Of a stretch of DNA of 64,000 bases, positions 1 through 10,426 are shown piece by piece (positions within the stretch are counted from its first letter, which is position 1; every line of letters begins with the position of its first letter). The notes below the pieces were generated by a model, which made no database searches, had not been told where the DNA came from, and saw only the letters and a program-made list of their open reading frames with translations. This DNA is from Synechococcus sp. WH 5701. Lineage in GTDB: Bacteria; Cyanobacteriota; Cyanobacteriia; PCC-6307; Cyanobiaceae. The translations under genes and the position numbers were made by a program. The stretch spans positions 1,475,513 through 1,539,512 of the forward strand of contig NZ_CH724159.1 in the NCBI RefSeq assembly GCF_000153045.1, written 5' to 3'.

Positions 1-320
1 CTCTGGGGATCACCACCCTGAACCACAAAAGGGGTCGGCTCATTGACCACCCGGTGGAACACCGTGTTGTCGTAGGCGCCGCGGCGCACCAGATCGACGA
101 AGTTTCCCGCTGTGAGCGGCGCGGCATCGCCGCTGAGCTCGAGTTCGACATCCCCGCGGCTGGTCTTGAGCGACACCAGGGCCGGACCACTCAGGCAGGG
201 GGCGCCTGAGGCGGCGCAGCCCAAAGGGCTTTTCGGAGCATCGGCGGCACAGGCCCCGAGCCCGAATGGGGTCAGCAGGAGCACGCCCACGAGCAGGAGG
301 CGGCTGAGACGGATCGTCAT
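1..320 (-). CDS. Cyclophilin-type peptidylprolyl isomerase, lipoprotein-like (3' end outside window)
   Basis: The minus-strand frame begins with ATG at 318-320 and runs off the left edge, so only about 106 residues are seen. The start is a hydrophobic signal segment ending in a lipobox-like LGAC around residue 25, suggesting lipidation and export. It is followed by features of cyclophilins: VSLKTSRGDVELEL, then TAGNFVDLVRRGAYDN, VFHRVV and VQGGDPQ. Cyclophilins catalyse cis/trans isomerisation of prolyl bonds; a lipoprotein form would act in the periplasm or at the thylakoid lumen side. It lies 4 bases downstream of ycf4 on the same strand, so the two are probably co-transcribed. Confidence 0.85.
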   Translation of the reverse strand, partial: MTIRLSRLLLVGVLLLTPFGLGACAADAPKSPLGCAASGAPCLSGPALVSLKTSRGDVELELSGDAAPLTAGNFVDLVRRGAYDNTVFHRVVNEPTPFVVQGGDPQ

Positions 321-324
321 CGGC

Positions 325-912
325 TCAGACTCCTTCAAGGGGAACTTTGAGGAAACGGGCCAGTTCGGCGCCGCTGCGCTCCAGCTCGGCGAGAGGCAGG
401 GGCTCACCCACCCGGGTAAGGGGCAGGTCGCGGCGGCCCTGCAGACGCAACGACAGCCGGCGGCGGGGATTGAGACCATCGCGCACATCCACCTTCACAG
501 CCAGGATCTCGCGCAGGGGGATGTCCACTTCGATCTTCTGACGGAAACCCCGCCGGGTGATGGTGGCCTGGCTGCTCTCCTGATCGAAGCGGTTGCTGCC
601 GGCCCCCACATCCAGGGTGATCACCGACCAGAGATAGGTGGCCAGCAGCACACCGGCGATGCCGTAGGCCCCCATCACCAGTCCCTGGGGAACCCACTCC
701 AGCTCAGCTGGATGGCCCAGGGGCAGCAGATCGCGGCCGAGACGGCTGGAAAGGCTCGTGAGCAGGAAGCCGATCCCGCCGGCGGTGACCGCGGAGGCCA
801 CCAGATAGTTGGAAAGCCGTCGGGAGCCCTGCACCGGCTGCTCGAGCAGGGAAGGGCGGGTGGCGGAGGCGCCGTTGGCCATGGGGTCGGCGGGGAGGCG
901 GTGGACCGTCAT
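325..912 (-). CDS. ycf4: Photosystem I assembly protein Ycf4
   Basis: A 195-residue protein, close to the usual Ycf4 length of about 185. Two membrane helices are visible near residues 35-56 and 76-98, followed by a soluble domain containing [16 protein letters not shown] and KVPLE segments typical of the family. Ycf4 is a thylakoid membrane factor that helps assemble or stabilise photosystem I. The start is ATG at 910-912; a second in-frame Met ten codons later is possible. The gene is divergent from psbD, leaving a 160-base shared upstream region, a recurrent arrangement in cyanobacteria. Confidence 0.9.
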   Translation of the reverse strand: MTVHRLPADPMANGASATRPSLLEQPVQGSRRLSNYLVASAVTAGGIGFLLTSLSSRLGRDLLPLGHPAELEWVPQGLVMGAYGIAGVLLATYLWSVITLDVGAGSNRFDQESSQATITRRGFRQKIEVDIPLREILAVKVDVRDGLNPRRRLSLRLQGRRDLPLTRVGEPLPLAELERSGAELARFLKVPLEGV

Positions 913-1072
913 CTTGGACGGCGGCGGGCAAGGGCAATTGGAAGAAATACCTAGAAACCCTGCCGAGACGGGCAATGTCAGCCCATTGCGGGCGCGCTCG
1001 CGCTGCCCATGAACATTGTTACCATCGCCCGGTATCCCACAGCCAAGCGGGATTTCCGCACCGTTTCTACCC

Positions 1073-2131
1073 ATGACGATCGCTGTAGGGCGCGCGCCTG
1101 CCGCACGGGGATGGTTTGACGTCCTCGATGACTGGCTCAAGCGTGACCGCTTTGTTTTTGTCGGCTGGTCCGGCCTGCTGCTGTTCCCCACGGCCTATCT
1201 GGCCCTGGGCGGCTGGCTGACCGGCACCACCTTCGCCACCTCCTGGTACACCCACGGCATTGCCAGCAGCTACCTGGAGGGTTGCAACTTCCTCACCGCC
1301 GCGGTGAGCACCCCCGCTGATGCCATGGGGCACAGCCTGCTGCTGCTCTGGGGCCCGGAAGCCCAGGGTGACTTCGTGCGCTGGGTGCAGCTCGGCGGCC
1401 TCTGGCCGTTCGTCGCCCTGCACGGCGCCTTCGCGCTGATCGGCTTCATGCTGCGTCAGTTCGAGATCGCCCGTCTGGTGGGCATCCGTCCCTACAACGC
1501 CATCGCCTTCTCCGGTCCGATCGCGGTGTTCGTCAGTGTCTTCCTGATGTACCCCCTGGGCCAGAGCAGCTGGTTCTTTGCCCCCTCCTTCGGGGTGGCC
1601 GCCATCTTCCGCTTCCTGCTCTTCCTGCAGGGCTTCCACAACTGGACCCTGAACCCGTTCCACATGATGGGCGTGGCCGGCATCCTCGGTGGTGCTCTGC
1701 TCTGTGCCATCCACGGCGCCACGGTGGAGAACACCCTGTTCGAGGATTCCGAGCAGGCGAACACCTTCAAGGCGTTCGAGCCCACCCAGGAAGAAGAGAC
1801 CTACTCAATGGTCACCGCCAACCGCTTCTGGAGCCAGATCTTCGGGATCGCCTTCTCCAACAAGCGCTGGCTGCACTTCTTCATGCTGTTCGTGCCGGTG
1901 ATGGGTCTGTGGACCAGCAGCATCGGCATCATCGGCCTGGCCCTCAACCTGCGTGCCTACGACTTCGTGTCGCAGGAGATCCGCGCCGCTGAGGACCCCG
2001 AATTCGAGACCTTCTACACGAAGAACATTCTTCTGAACGAAGGTCTGCGTGCCTGGATGGCACCGGCCGACCAGCCACATGAAAATTTCGTCTTCCCTGA
2101 AGAGGTCCTGCCCCGTGGAAACGCCCTTTAA
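1073..2131 (+). CDS. psbD: Photosystem II D2 protein
   Basis: The 352-residue product matches the normal D2 length and is highly conserved from [20 protein letters not shown] onward. The characteristic [19 protein letters not shown] segment carries conserved His positions of the reaction centre, and [14 protein letters not shown] is diagnostic for D2 rather than D1. D2 pairs with D1 to bind P680, pheophytin, QA and the non-haem iron in the thylakoid membrane. ATG 1073 is preferred over an in-frame upstream codon because the conserved N terminus starts there. The end overlaps the psbC start by 17 bases, so the two are translated from one message. Confidence 0.98.
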   Translation: MTIAVGRAPAARGWFDVLDDWLKRDRFVFVGWSGLLLFPTAYLALGGWLTGTTFATSWYTHGIASSYLEGCNFLTAAVSTPADAMGHSLLLLWGPEAQGDFVRWVQLGGLWPFVALHGAFALIGFMLRQFEIARLVGIRPYNAIAFSGPIAVFVSVFLMYPLGQSSWFFAPSFGVAAIFRFLLFLQGFHNWTLNPFHMMGVAGILGGALLCAIHGATVENTLFEDSEQANTFKAFEPTQEEETYSMVTANRFWSQIFGIAFSNKRWLHFFMLFVPVMGLWTSSIGIIGLALNLRAYDFVSQEIRAAEDPEFETFYTKNILLNEGLRAWMAPADQPHENFVFPEEVLPRGNAL

Positions 2132-3503
2132 TTCGTCCATGGTGGCCGTCGGGGGCAAAGACCTCGACTCCACCGGTTATGCCTGGTGGGCCGGTAACGC
2201 CCGCCTGATCAATCTCTCCGGCCGCCTGCTCGGCGCCCACGTGGCTCACGCGGGTCTGATGGTCTTCTGGGCCGGAGCAATGATGCTGTTCGAAGTGAGC
2301 CACTTCAGCTTCGACAAGCCCATGTACGAGCAGGGTCTGATCCTGTTCCCGCACGTGGCCACCCTCGGTTACGGCGTCGGCCCCGGCGGAGAGGTCACCA
2401 GCCTCTATCCGTTCTTCGTGGTCGGTGTGCTGCACCTGATCAGCTCCGCCGTTCTCGGCCTCGGCGGTCTGTACCACGCCCTGCGGGGTCCTGAAATCCT
2501 GGAGAACTACTCCTCGTTCTTCTCCCAAGACTGGCGCGACAAGAACCAGATGACCAACATCATCGGCTATCACCTCATCCTTCTGGGTGTGGGTTGCCTG
2601 CTGCTGGTGTTCAAGGCGATGTTCTTCGGCGGTGTCTACGACACCTGGGCACCTGGCGGTGGCGACGTGCGCCTGATCACCAACCCCACCCTTGATCCGG
2701 GTGTGATCTTCGGTTATCTGTTCCGCGCCCCCTTCGGCGGCGAGGGTTGGATCATCGGTGTCAACTCGATGGAAGACATCATCGGTGGCCACATCTGGCT
2801 CGGCCTGATCTGCATCTTCGGTGGCATCTGGCACGTGATCACCAAGCCCTTCGGCTGGGTGCGTCGCGCCTTCATCTGGAATGGTGAGGCCTACCTGAGC
2901 TACAGCCTCGGTGCTCTGAGCTTCATGAGCTTCATCGCCTCGGCCTACATCTGGTTCAACAACACCGCCTATCCCTCCGAGTTCTACGGCCCCACCAACG
3001 CCGAATCCTCCCAGGCCCAGAGCTTCACCTTCCTGGTGCGCGACCAGCGCCTCGGTGCCAACATCGGTTCCGCCATGGGCCCCACCGGCCTGGGCAAGTA
3101 CCTGATGCGTTCCCCCACCGGCGAGATCATCTTCGGTGGTGAGACCATGCGCTTCTGGGACTTCCGTGGTCCCTGGCTGGAGCCCCTGCGTGGCCCCAAC
3201 GGCCTCAGCCTCGACAAGCTCCAGAACGACATTCAGCCCTGGCAGGTGCGCCGCGCGGCTGAATACATGACCCACGCTCCCAATGCCTCCCTCAACTCCG
3301 TGGGCGGCATCATCACCGAGCCCAACTCGGTGAACTTCGTGAACGTGCGTCAGTGGCTCTCAGCCACCCAGTTCGTGCTCGCCTTCTTCTTCCTGGTGGG
3401 TCACCTCTGGCACGCCGGCCGCGCCCGCGCAGCCGCCGCTGGTTTCGAGAAGGGCATCGACCGTCAGGCCGAGCCCACCCTGGCGATGCCGGATCTCGAC
3501 TGA
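2115..3503 (+). CDS. psbC: Photosystem II CP43 core antenna protein
   Basis: The 462-residue product has the CP43 N terminus [20 protein letters not shown] when read from GTG 2115. The large lumenal loop includes the [20 protein letters not shown] region that contributes a ligand to the manganese cluster. An upstream ATG at 2049 lies in the same frame inside psbD, but GTG is chosen because it is preceded by AGAGG at 2101-2105 with nine-base spacing and fits the family N terminus. CP43 binds chlorophyll a and passes energy to the D1/D2 core. The gene shares its promoter with psbD and ends just before a strong terminator. Confidence 0.97.
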   Translation: METPFNSSMVAVGGKDLDSTGYAWWAGNARLINLSGRLLGAHVAHAGLMVFWAGAMMLFEVSHFSFDKPMYEQGLILFPHVATLGYGVGPGGEVTSLYPFFVVGVLHLISSAVLGLGGLYHALRGPEILENYSSFFSQDWRDKNQMTNIIGYHLILLGVGCLLLVFKAMFFGGVYDTWAPGGGDVRLITNPTLDPGVIFGYLFRAPFGGEGWIIGVNSMEDIIGGHIWLGLICIFGGIWHVITKPFGWVRRAFIWNGEAYLSYSLGALSFMSFIASAYIWFNNTAYPSEFYGPTNAESSQAQSFTFLVRDQRLGANIGSAMGPTGLGKYLMRSPTGEIIFGGETMRFWDFRGPWLEPLRGPNGLSLDKLQNDIQPWQVRRAAEYMTHAPNASLNSVGGIITEPNSVNFVNVRQWLSATQFVLAFFFLVGHLWHAGRARAAAAGFEKGIDRQAEPTLAMPDLD

Positions 3504-3540
3504 CTCGTTATCAGAACCTGATCGCTTTGCGACGTCTCCA

Positions 3541-3566
3541 ACCCCCGCCGATGCGGGGGTTTTTTC
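3541..3566 (+). terminator. Rho-independent terminator of psbD-psbC
   Basis: A perfect 8-bp stem, ACCCCCGC with GCGGGGGT, closes a 4-base CGAT loop at 3541-3560 and is followed by a run of T. It begins 37 bases after the psbC stop codon and points in the same direction. Confidence 0.9.
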
Positions 3567-3692
3567 ATGGCCGAAAGACCTGGTCATCCCTCAGCGCAAC
3601 GGTGAAGGACTCTGGATGCATCCGCTGCATCCACCCTGCCTACGTTGAAGACGGTTGAACCTGCCGTCCCACTGAGCTCACTGAGCCACGCC

Positions 3693-4535
3693 ATGACTGC
3701 CACACAAACGTTCCTTCATCAACAGCGCCGCTCGGCGGGATGGCTGGCCGCACTGGCGCTGTGCATGCCGGCAGTCGCTTTGCCGATACCAGCACTGGCC
3801 CAGTCCCGCTCCCTTGACTTTCCCAGCAGCGGAGTGATCTGCGACAGGGCGGTTCGCATCTGCTACGACAGCAACGGGGTGTCCTTGCCACTGACCCGTC
3901 GCTACTTCGACCGGCGCGCCGAGCAGAACTTGCAGCGTCAGCTCTCAGGACGATCGATCCCCAGGGACTTTCAACTCAGTGGTGGGGAGGTCTGTGATCT
4001 GCGGCGCCAGATCTGCTGGGAAGACGGCTGGAAGAAAACCAACGTGAGCAACCGCCTGAGTCGTCAGCTGTTCGGCAGCGACTGGAAAGCAGGGAATCAG
4101 TGGGGGAACAAGAATTGGAACCAGAATGAGCAGGCAAGCGTCTGCGAACTCTCCCAGCGCGGGCGAAGACTCTTCAACGGCAACTGCAGTCTCAGGCGGC
4201 GAAACACAGCGAATGGAACCGCCTATTCCGTAGAGTTTCAGGATGGACGACAGTTTGCCTTCTACAACCGCCAGGGAGAACTCGTGCTTCGTGATGGCAC
4301 AAGACTATGGCCTGCGCGTTACACCAGAAGCGGGAATGAAGTGGTATTCAATTGGGCCGACCTGCAGCTAGCAGCCCGAACAGGCAATCAGCAGACTTAT
4401 CAACAAGGTTATCCGACATACCAGCAGGGCTATCCTCAGCAGGGATATCCTCAGAACTACCCTCAGAATTATCCTCCCACGCAGAATCCAACTGGGCAGT
4501 TCCTGCAGGATCTGTTCAACAACCTGTTCCGCTGA
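3693..4535 (+). CDS. Secreted YcgJ-like protein with duplicated Cys motif and Tyr-Pro-Gln tail
   Basis: The 280-residue product starts with a signal peptide (hydrophobic core about residues 15-35, probable cleavage after ALA). Two similar units follow: SSGVICDRAVRICYDSNGVS at about 43-62, then GGEVCDLRRQICWEDGW, each with a Cys-x6-Cys pair and then an LTRRYF/LSRQLFG stretch. This resembles the short periplasmic YcgJ family of enterobacteria, here apparently doubled. A third Cys pair and a beta-rich segment follow, and the end is a YQQGYPQNYP-type low-complexity repeat. Function is unknown. Base composition is less GC-rich than the neighbours. ATG 3693 is preferred because the signal peptide starts there. 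Confidence 0.7.
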   Translation: MTATQTFLHQQRRSAGWLAALALCMPAVALPIPALAQSRSLDFPSSGVICDRAVRICYDSNGVSLPLTRRYFDRRAEQNLQRQLSGRSIPRDFQLSGGEVCDLRRQICWEDGWKKTNVSNRLSRQLFGSDWKAGNQWGNKNWNQNEQASVCELSQRGRRLFNGNCSLRRRNTANGTAYSVEFQDGRQFAFYNRQGELVLRDGTRLWPARYTRSGNEVVFNWADLQLAARTGNQQTYQQGYPTYQQGYPQQGYPQNYPQNYPPTQNPTGQFLQDLFNNLFR

Positions 4536-4542
4536 TGCAGAT

Positions 4543-5145
4543 TCAGCTCGACAACCAACGGCGCAACAGGGGCAGACTCAAGCCGATCACATTGCTGAAG
4601 CAGCCCTCGATCTGCTCCACCAGCAACCCACCGCGGCCCTCGAGAGCGAACCCGCCCGCACAGTTGAGCGGCTCACCGCTGGCTACGTAGGCGGCGATCT
4701 CCGCCTCGCTGAGATCCGCGAACCTGACGCGGGTTGTGACGGTGGCCAGCCTCGGCGGCAGGCCGGTTGACCCCCTTGCTGTCGGGCCTGCGGGCAGCAG
4801 GCAATGGCCGGTGTGCAGCTCCCCCCACGATCCAGCCATGCGCCGCCAGCGGCTGGTGGCCTCCTCGGCATCACGGGGCTTGCCGAAAACGGCCCCGGCG
4901 AGCACGAACAGAGAGTCGCAGCCGAGCACGTCACCCACACGCTCGCCCTCGCTCAGCACCAGCTCACGCCCCACCGCCTCGGCTTTGGCCCGTGCCAGAG
5001 CCTGCACCAGCTGGCGCGGATCGGGATCCCGCCAGCCCTCCTCATCGACGCCGCTCACCTGCACCCGGTGGGGGATGCCCGCCTGCTCCAGCAACCGGCG
5101 TCGTGCCGGCGAGGCAGAGGCCAGCACCAGTGGGGCTTGCGGCAT
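4543..5145 (-). CDS. maf: Maf-family nucleoside triphosphate pyrophosphatase
   Basis: The 200-residue product has the Maf hallmark near its start, [18 protein letters not shown], a central [16 protein letters not shown] region corresponding to the conserved Asp/Lys site, and a late [17 protein letters not shown] signature. Maf proteins hydrolyse non-canonical or canonical nucleoside triphosphates to monophosphates and pyrophosphate; some are linked to septation control. The start is ATG at 5143-5145, where the family N terminus begins. It is convergent with the YcgJ-like gene (7-base gap) and divergent from the Npun_F0494-type gene. Confidence 0.88.
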   Translation of the reverse strand: MPQAPLVLASASPARRRLLEQAGIPHRVQVSGVDEEGWRDPDPRQLVQALARAKAEAVGRELVLSEGERVGDVLGCDSLFVLAGAVFGKPRDAEEATSRWRRMAGSWGELHTGHCLLPAGPTARGSTGLPPRLATVTTRVRFADLSEAEIAAYVASGEPLNCAGGFALEGRGGLLVEQIEGCFSNVIGLSLPLLRRWLSS

Positions 5146-5255
5146 GGACCCTGACCTCCTGGCCTTGGCACGGCCACAACGATCCTCCTCCCCCGCAGGG
5201 AGACCCTGCCGTTTCGGCCCCACCAGAGCGCACGCTGATCCAGGAGAATCGGCGC

Positions 5256-5651
5256 ATGCATGGCTCGACCCCAGGCTCCCTCACCAGCACCCTCAACGAT
5301 CCCCGCTCGCTGGAGCGGGCGGCCAGTGCCCTGCGCTGCCTGCCCTTTCGGCGGGCCTTTTATGGGCTGCTCAGCGGCGAGGCGATCAGCAGCGAGGAGC
5401 TCCACCGACGTGCCGACCGGGCGCAGTTCAGCTTCGCCCCCCTGAGCAGCGACCGGGCTGAAGACCACTTCATCTGGCTGATCCGGGTGGGGGTCCTGCG
5501 CCGGGAAGTGGACGGCCAGGGACTGACCGAGCGAGTGCGGCTGACGCCGATGGGCCGTGAACTGTTGGAGCGCTGGAGCGGAGAGATCCCAAGGGCTTCC
5601 CTGCTGGAGGTGATCCGCCACGGGCTGCGTCGCCGCTGGCCGCGCCTGTGA
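5256..5651 (+). CDS. Npun_F0494-family conserved cyanobacterial protein
   Basis: The 131-residue protein contains the family signature [15 protein letters not shown] near residue 28 and a basic C terminus. It looks like a small all-helical or winged-helix-like protein; the segment [14 protein letters not shown] resembles the wing of such domains. The function is not known. ATG 5256 is preceded by AGGAGA at a suitable distance. The stop overlaps the cobQ GTG start by four bases (GTGA), so translation of the two is probably coupled, although no functional link to cobalamin synthesis is established. Confidence 0.75.
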   Translation: MHGSTPGSLTSTLNDPRSLERAASALRCLPFRRAFYGLLSGEAISSEELHRRADRAQFSFAPLSSDRAEDHFIWLIRVGVLRREVDGQGLTERVRLTPMGRELLERWSGEIPRASLLEVIRHGLRRRWPRL

Positions 5652-7144
5652 AGCCCCTGATGGTGCTCGGAACCAGCAGTGGCGCCGGCAAATCGCTGAT
5701 GGCCGCCGCCCTCTGCCGCGTGCTGCGGCGGCGCGGCGAGACGCCCCTGCCCTTCAAGGGCCAGAACATGAGCCTCAATGCCTGGGTGGATGCCGGAGGC
5801 GGCGAGATGGCCTACAGCCAGGCCCTCCAGGCCTGGGCGGCGGGTCTGGAGCCCACGGTGGCGATGAATCCGGTGCTGCTCAAGCCCCAGGGAGACAGCA
5901 CCAGCGAAGTGATCCACCTGGGCCGCTCGGTAGGGGTCTGCCGCGCCGAGCACTATTACCGCGACTGGTTCCGTCCGGGCTGGGCGGCGATCCGCCAGGG
6001 CCTGAGCGAGCTGCAGGCGCGCCATCCGGGCGGTCGGCTGGTACTGGAGGGGGCGGGCAGCCCCGTGGAGGTGAATCTGCAGGCCCGGGATCTCACCAAC
6101 CTGCGCCTGGCCCAGTTCCTGCGGGCCCGTTGCCTGCTGGTGGCCGATATCGAGCGGGGGGGAGTCTTCGCGCAGATCGTGGGCACCCTGGCGCTGCTGC
6201 GGCCGGTGGAGCGGCCCCTGATCAGGGGCATCCTGATCAACCGCTTCCGTGGCCGCCGGGAGCTCTTCGACGAGGGCCGCAGCTGGCTGGAGCGCCACAC
6301 CGGCCTGCCGGTGCTGGGGGTGATGCCCTGGCTCGATGAACTGTTTCCTCCCGAGGATTCCCTCGACCTGCTGGAGCGCAAGGCGCGCAAACCCGACGCC
6401 GAACTGGAGATCGCGGTGCTTCGCCTGCCCTCGATCAGCAATTTCTCCGATCTCGATCCCCTCGAAGCCGAACCGAGCGTGCGGCTGCGCTGGGTGCGCC
6501 CCGGAGAAGCTCTGGGCAGCGCCGATGCCGTGGTGATCCCCGGCAGCAAGCAGACCCTGCGGGATCTGGAGGCCCTGCGCGCCAGCGGCCTTGGCGACGA
6601 CCTGCGGCGGTATGTCTCCGGTGGCGGCCATCTCTTCGGCCTCTGCGGTGGCCTGCAGATGCTGGGCCGACGTCTGCTGGATCCGCACGGCCTCGAAGGG
6701 TGTGGCGGCGGGGTCGAGCACGCCGGGCTGGGGCTGCTGCCCCTGATCACCCATTACGGCAACAACAAGGCGACGCAGCAGGTGTGTGCCCCGGCCCTCT
6801 GGCCGCCGGGCAGCAGCCTGGCGCTGGAGGGATTCGAGTTGCACCGGGGCCAGAGCGAGTGCGAGGACCCTGACCAGTGCCAGCCCATCGCCGAGCTCTC
6901 GGGCCTCGGCTGGTGGAGAGCCGACCAGAACGGCACGGTGGTGGCCGGCACCTACCTGCACGGAGTGTTCGACTCGGGCCCCTGGCGGCGGCGCTGGTTG
7001 AACCAGCTGCGCCGCCGCCGCGGTCTGAGTCCCCTGGGGGAGCAGCAACCGCACCACGGCCAGCAACGCGAGGCGCTGCTCGATCGGCTCGCTGAGGCCT
7101 TCGAGACCCACGTGAACCTGGCCCCACTGCTGGAGCGGGAATGA
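5648..7144 (+). CDS. cobQ: Cobyric acid synthase (CobQ/CbiP)
   Basis: The 498-residue enzyme amidates four carboxyl groups of adenosylcobyrinic acid a,c-diamide using glutamine and ATP in cobalamin (pseudocobalamin) synthesis. The N-terminal dethiobiotin-synthetase-like P-loop domain shows GTSSGAGKS at residues 8-16 and [10 protein letters not shown]. The C-terminal triad-type glutaminase has the nucleophile elbow [10 protein letters not shown] (Cys near residue 333) and the His motif GTYLHGVFD. The start is GTG inside the preceding stop and the end overlaps the ferredoxin start by four bases. Another B12 gene, cobL, lies 24 kb away in this window. Confidence 0.95.
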   Translation: MKPLMVLGTSSGAGKSLMAAALCRVLRRRGETPLPFKGQNMSLNAWVDAGGGEMAYSQALQAWAAGLEPTVAMNPVLLKPQGDSTSEVIHLGRSVGVCRAEHYYRDWFRPGWAAIRQGLSELQARHPGGRLVLEGAGSPVEVNLQARDLTNLRLAQFLRARCLLVADIERGGVFAQIVGTLALLRPVERPLIRGILINRFRGRRELFDEGRSWLERHTGLPVLGVMPWLDELFPPEDSLDLLERKARKPDAELEIAVLRLPSISNFSDLDPLEAEPSVRLRWVRPGEALGSADAVVIPGSKQTLRDLEALRASGLGDDLRRYVSGGGHLFGLCGGLQMLGRRLLDPHGLEGCGGGVEHAGLGLLPLITHYGNNKATQQVCAPALWPPGSSLALEGFELHRGQSECEDPDQCQPIAELSGLGWWRADQNGTVVAGTYLHGVFDSGPWRRRWLNQLRRRRGLSPLGEQQPHHGQQREALLDRLAEAFETHVNLAPLLERE

Positions 7145-7392
7145 AGTCAGCCGCTACGCCGGTCATCGTGCACTGGCCCAATGGCCGCAGCACCCAGGTG
7201 CCACCAGGCCGCGACTGGCTGCAGGCGGCCGCCGCAGCCGGCCAGACGATCCCCACCGGCTGCCTGGGTGGCAGTTGCGGCGCCTGTGAGATCGAGGTCA
7301 ACGGCCGGGTGGTGCGGGCCTGCATCGCCACGGTGCCCGCTGCCCGCAGCGGCGAGCTGCGGGTGGAGCTGGCCAGCGATCCCTACTGGTGA
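7141..7392 (+). CDS. Small [2Fe-2S] ferredoxin-like protein
   Basis: The 83-residue protein has cluster ligands Cys41, Cys46, Cys49 and Cys61, a C-x4-C-x2-C-x11-C spacing. This differs from plant-type photosynthetic ferredoxins, whose fourth Cys lies about 29 residues on, and resembles the N-terminal cluster of the xanthine dehydrogenase and CO dehydrogenase small-subunit family. It is presumably a soluble electron carrier; its partner is unknown. The start codon overlaps the cobQ stop (ATGA), suggesting coupled expression. Whether it donates electrons to a corrin-pathway step is inference only. Confidence 0.85.
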   Translation: MKSAATPVIVHWPNGRSTQVPPGRDWLQAAAAAGQTIPTGCLGGSCGACEIEVNGRVVRACIATVPAARSGELRVELASDPYW

Positions 7393-7399
7393 ACCGGGC

Positions 7400-8692
7400 C
7401 TACTGGTGAGCAGGATCGGGCGGGTGGCGCTGGATCAGCCCGCCACCGAGCACCACCTCGCCGGCATAGAACACCGCCGCCTGGCCAGGGGTGATCGAAA
7501 ACTGCTCCTCGTGGAAGTTCAGCCGGGCTCGGTGGGGGCGGGCTGCGGCAGCATCGGCGGCCGTGGGCTCGAGGGGGATGAGCTGGGCAGCCACCGGCGC
7601 GCTGCGGTAACGCACCTGCACCTCAAGCTCCAGCGGTGCTTCGGGCGGTGGGATCGAGATCCAGTTGATCGCGCCCACCACGCAACCGCTGCGGGCCGCC
7701 TCGGCGCGGGGAGCGACCACCACCCGGTTCATCGCCCCATCGAGGCGCACCACATGCAGGGGTTCGCTCCAGGCCACCCCCAGCCCCTTGCGCTGGCCGA
7801 TGGTGAAATGCTCGATGCCATCGTGCTCGCCCACCACCGTGCCGTCGGCCAGCACGATCTGACCCTGGCGGGGCGGCAGGTAGGCATCGAGGAAGGCCTT
7901 CATCGAACCGTGGTGATCGGCCAGGCAGAGATCCTGGCTTTCGGGTTTCCGGGCGGTGCGCAGGCCGAGGGCTTCGGCTTCCAGCCGGGTATCGGGCTTG
8001 GTGAGTTCGCCGAGGGGGAACACCAACCGCGCCAGCACCGCCTGGGGCAGGTCGTAGAGGAAATAACTCTGGTCTTTGTGGACATCGAGGCCGCGCAGCA
8101 ACTGGTGGCGGCCGGCCCTGGCACCTGCGTCGGCAAGGCGGACCCGGGCGTAGTGACCGGTGGCGATGCGGCTGATCCCGAGTTCGGCCTCCGCCCACTC
8201 CAGCATCGGGGTGAACTTCACCTCCCGGTTGCAGCGGGAGCAGGGAAGGGGCGTCACCCCTCCCTCGTAACCCTGCACCAGAAACTCCACGATCTGCTCG
8301 CGGAAACGCTCGCGGCTGTCGACCACATGGTGCGGCACCCCCAGCTGCTCACAGAGGCCGGCGGCATCCACCAACCCTTCGGCGCAACAGGCCCCCTTGC
8401 CGCTCATCAGCCAGAGGGTGAGACCTTCCACCTGCCACCCGGCCGCCACCAGCAGCGCGGCGGTCAGGGAGCTGTCGACCCCGCCGGAGAGGCCGACGGC
8501 CACCCGATGCTCCCCGGGCCAGGCGCGCAAGCGCTCAAGCGCCGCAGCACCGGCAGCGGTGACAGGACCGTTGGCAGCCGCGAGAGGGGAACGGGCTCGA
8601 CCGGCGGAACCTGGGCCGGACGCTGGGGCGGTGGTGGTCAAAACCGGAAGCCTCCGGGGCGGGGGAGAAACGAAACAAAGCCGTGTTCCCAT
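7400..8692 (-). CDS. mnmA: tRNA-specific 2-thiouridylase MnmA
   Basis: This enzyme adenylates and thiolates U34 of tRNA-Lys, Glu and Gln. The sequence shows the PP-loop SGGVDSS near residue 65, the first Cys region [13 protein letters not shown], the tRNA-binding GHYAR segment and the catalytic Cys in [12 protein letters not shown], followed by the [11 protein letters not shown] barrel motif. Length from ATG 8692 is 430 residues, slightly longer than usual because of a low-complexity leader of about 50 residues, so the real start may lie further in. It is convergent with the ferredoxin gene and divergent from nnr with nearly touching starts. Confidence 0.93.
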   Translation of the reverse strand: MGTRLCFVSPPPRRLPVLTTTAPASGPGSAGRARSPLAAANGPVTAAGAAALERLRAWPGEHRVAVGLSGGVDSSLTAALLVAAGWQVEGLTLWLMSGKGACCAEGLVDAAGLCEQLGVPHHVVDSRERFREQIVEFLVQGYEGGVTPLPCSRCNREVKFTPMLEWAEAELGISRIATGHYARVRLADAGARAGRHQLLRGLDVHKDQSYFLYDLPQAVLARLVFPLGELTKPDTRLEAEALGLRTARKPESQDLCLADHHGSMKAFLDAYLPPRQGQIVLADGTVVGEHDGIEHFTIGQRKGLGVAWSEPLHVVRLDGAMNRVVVAPRAEAARSGCVVGAINWISIPPPEAPLELEVQVRYRSAPVAAQLIPLEPTAADAAAARPHRARLNFHEEQFSITPGQAAVFYAGEVVLGGGLIQRHPPDPAHQ

Positions 8693-8751
8693 CATGGGAC
8701 GGGGGCTCCGCCGGCGGGTCCCGCGTCCCTCTGCCTGCACCGGAGCCCCCC

Positions 8752-10329
8752 TTGAGCAACAGCCACGAGATTCACTGGCCCCGCCGGGATGCCGCCCACC
8801 TGGTGGTGCGCTCGGAGCAGATGGCCCAGCTGGAGCAGCAGCTGTTCGCCAGCGGCCTGCCGGTGGAAGCCCTGATGGAAAAAGCCGCCCTGGCCATCAG
8901 TGCGCGGCTGCTGAGCAAGCCCGAGGCCCTGCGCCAGGGGGCGCTGGTGCTGGTGGGCCCCGGGCACAACGGGGGGGATGCCCTGGTGGTGGCCCGGGAG
9001 CTGCACCTGGCCGGGGTGAGGGTGCGGCTCTGGAGCCCCTTTGAGCGCCACAAACCGCTCACCGAGTCCCATTGGCGCCATGCCCAGTGGCTTGGGATCG
9101 AGCGGCTGAGCTCCAGCCCTGATCCCGCCGGCGCCGCCCTCTGGATCGATGGGCTCTTCGGCATCGGCCAACGGCGTCCTCCCGGCGAGGCGATCGAGTC
9201 CCTCCTGGGCGATCGGGCGCGGCTGAGGCCCGATCAGCTGGTGGCCATCGACACGCCTACGGGACTGTGCGCCGACAGCGGCCGGCTGCTGGGGAGCTGG
9301 GCCGCCCGTGCCCGCACCACCTACTGCCTGGGCCTGCTCAAGCAGGGGCTGGTCCAGGACAGCGCCCTGGCCTGGGTGGGGGAGCTGGTGCGGCTTGATC
9401 TGGGGCTGCCGCCGGCTCTGCTGGGACAACTGCCGCCGGATCAGCCCCTCGTGCTGAGTGGCCTGGATCAGACCAGCGCCCCACCGCTTGAGCCTGCGCC
9501 GGATGCCGCCAAGTACGGCCGTGGCCGCCTGCTGGTGGTGAGCGGCAGCGCCGCCTATCCCGGTGCCGCCCTGCTCAGCCTGCTGGGAGCGAGCGCCAGC
9601 GGCTGCGGGAGCCTGCGGGCGGCCGTGCCGGGGCCCGTGGCCCACCAGCTCTGGAGCCTGCTGCCCCATGTGGTTCTGGGGCCTGCGCCGGGTGAGCCGG
9701 GCGCCCTCGATCGCCTTGATGCCGTGCTGGTCGGTCCGGGCCTGGGGCCAGCCGCCTCAGCGGAGCGGCCCGACAGCCCGCCGCTCTGGGGGAGCCTGCA
9801 GGCCTTTGCGGGACTGGTGGTGATCGATGCCGATGGCCTCAACCAGCTGGCCGCCGGGGTGGCCGGTGAGGCAATGACCTGGCTGCAGGGGAGGCAAGGT
9901 CCCACCTGGCTGACGCCCCATCAGGGTGAATTCGCCCGCCTGTTTCCCGATCTGGCCGGCGAGCAGCCCCTGGAGGCCGCCGCCGTTGCCGCCAGCCGCT
10001 GCGGCGCGGCCCTGCTGCTCAAGGGAGCCCGCAACGTGATTGCCGCGCCCGACGGCCGGCGCTGGCAATTGCTGGAGGCGGCAGCGGAAGCGGCCCGGGC
10101 CGGCGCCGGCGATGTCCTGGCGGGATTCGCGGCCGGGCAAGGGGCTCTGGCTCTGGCTGCCGGGGTCTCACCCGGGGAAGCCTCCACCCTGGCTGCTGCC
10201 GCCCTGGCCCACGCCCAGGCGGGGCTGGCGGCCCGTGAGCGGCTCGGACCCGGTCAGGTGACGCCCATGGCACTGGCAGCAACTCTGGGCCAGTGGTGTT
10301 CAGCTGGGACTAGTCCTTCCGGGGGTTGA
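8752..10329 (+). CDS. nnr: Bifunctional NAD(P)HX epimerase/dehydratase (Nnr)
   Basis: Two fused repair domains are visible. The N-terminal YjeF-type epimerase spans about residues 1-215 with MEKAALAI and [18 protein letters not shown]. The C-terminal ADP/ATP-dependent dehydratase spans about 230-520 with [30 protein letters not shown] and the [13 protein letters not shown] motif. The enzyme repairs hydrated NADH and NADPH. No ATG fits well: TTG 8752 is chosen because CGGAG lies upstream and family similarity begins just after it; GTG 8683 is the alternative and would overlap the divergent mnmA start. Confidence 0.9.
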   Translation: MSNSHEIHWPRRDAAHLVVRSEQMAQLEQQLFASGLPVEALMEKAALAISARLLSKPEALRQGALVLVGPGHNGGDALVVARELHLAGVRVRLWSPFERHKPLTESHWRHAQWLGIERLSSSPDPAGAALWIDGLFGIGQRRPPGEAIESLLGDRARLRPDQLVAIDTPTGLCADSGRLLGSWAARARTTYCLGLLKQGLVQDSALAWVGELVRLDLGLPPALLGQLPPDQPLVLSGLDQTSAPPLEPAPDAAKYGRGRLLVVSGSAAYPGAALLSLLGASASGCGSLRAAVPGPVAHQLWSLLPHVVLGPAPGEPGALDRLDAVLVGPGLGPAASAERPDSPPLWGSLQAFAGLVVIDADGLNQLAAGVAGEAMTWLQGRQGPTWLTPHQGEFARLFPDLAGEQPLEAAAVAASRCGAALLLKGARNVIAAPDGRRWQLLEAAAEAARAGAGDVLAGFAAGQGALALAAGVSPGEASTLAAAALAHAQAGLAARERLGPGQVTPMALAATLGQWCSAGTSPSGG

Positions 10330-10347
10330 CTGTGTCGTTTTACTGGC

Positions 10348-10365
10348 ACAACCTTGAAAGGTTGT
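10348..10365. repeat. Perfect 18-base interrupted palindrome upstream of the sigma factor gene
   Basis: ACAACCTT at 10348-10355 and AAGGTTGT at 10358-10365 are exact inverted copies around a GA centre. The two-base spacing is too short for a normal hairpin loop, so a dimeric-regulator operator is more likely than a terminator. It sits 19 bases after nnr and about 60 bases before the sigma factor start codon. A TTGACT at 10326-10331 upstream could be a -35 element, but no good -10 is evident. Confidence 0.45.
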
Positions 10366-10426
10366 TGAAATCACATCACTCCCTGGTCCATTCATCAGAG
10401 ATTGAATTCACTTTCCTGATGGGCTC

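Noticed and set aside
912..1072. RpaB/HLR1-type elements in the ycf4-psbD intergenic region.
   Set aside because: Only one isolated GTTACC-like half site was seen; the two-repeat pattern required is absent.
2115..2131. psbC start inside psbD as a novel overlap.
   Set aside because: The 17-base overlap with a GTG start is the established arrangement in cyanobacteria and plastids.
1944..3275. Long minus-strand open frame across psbD-psbC.
   Set aside because: It lies antisense to highly conserved photosystem genes and its composition is the mirror of their codon bias in GC-rich DNA.
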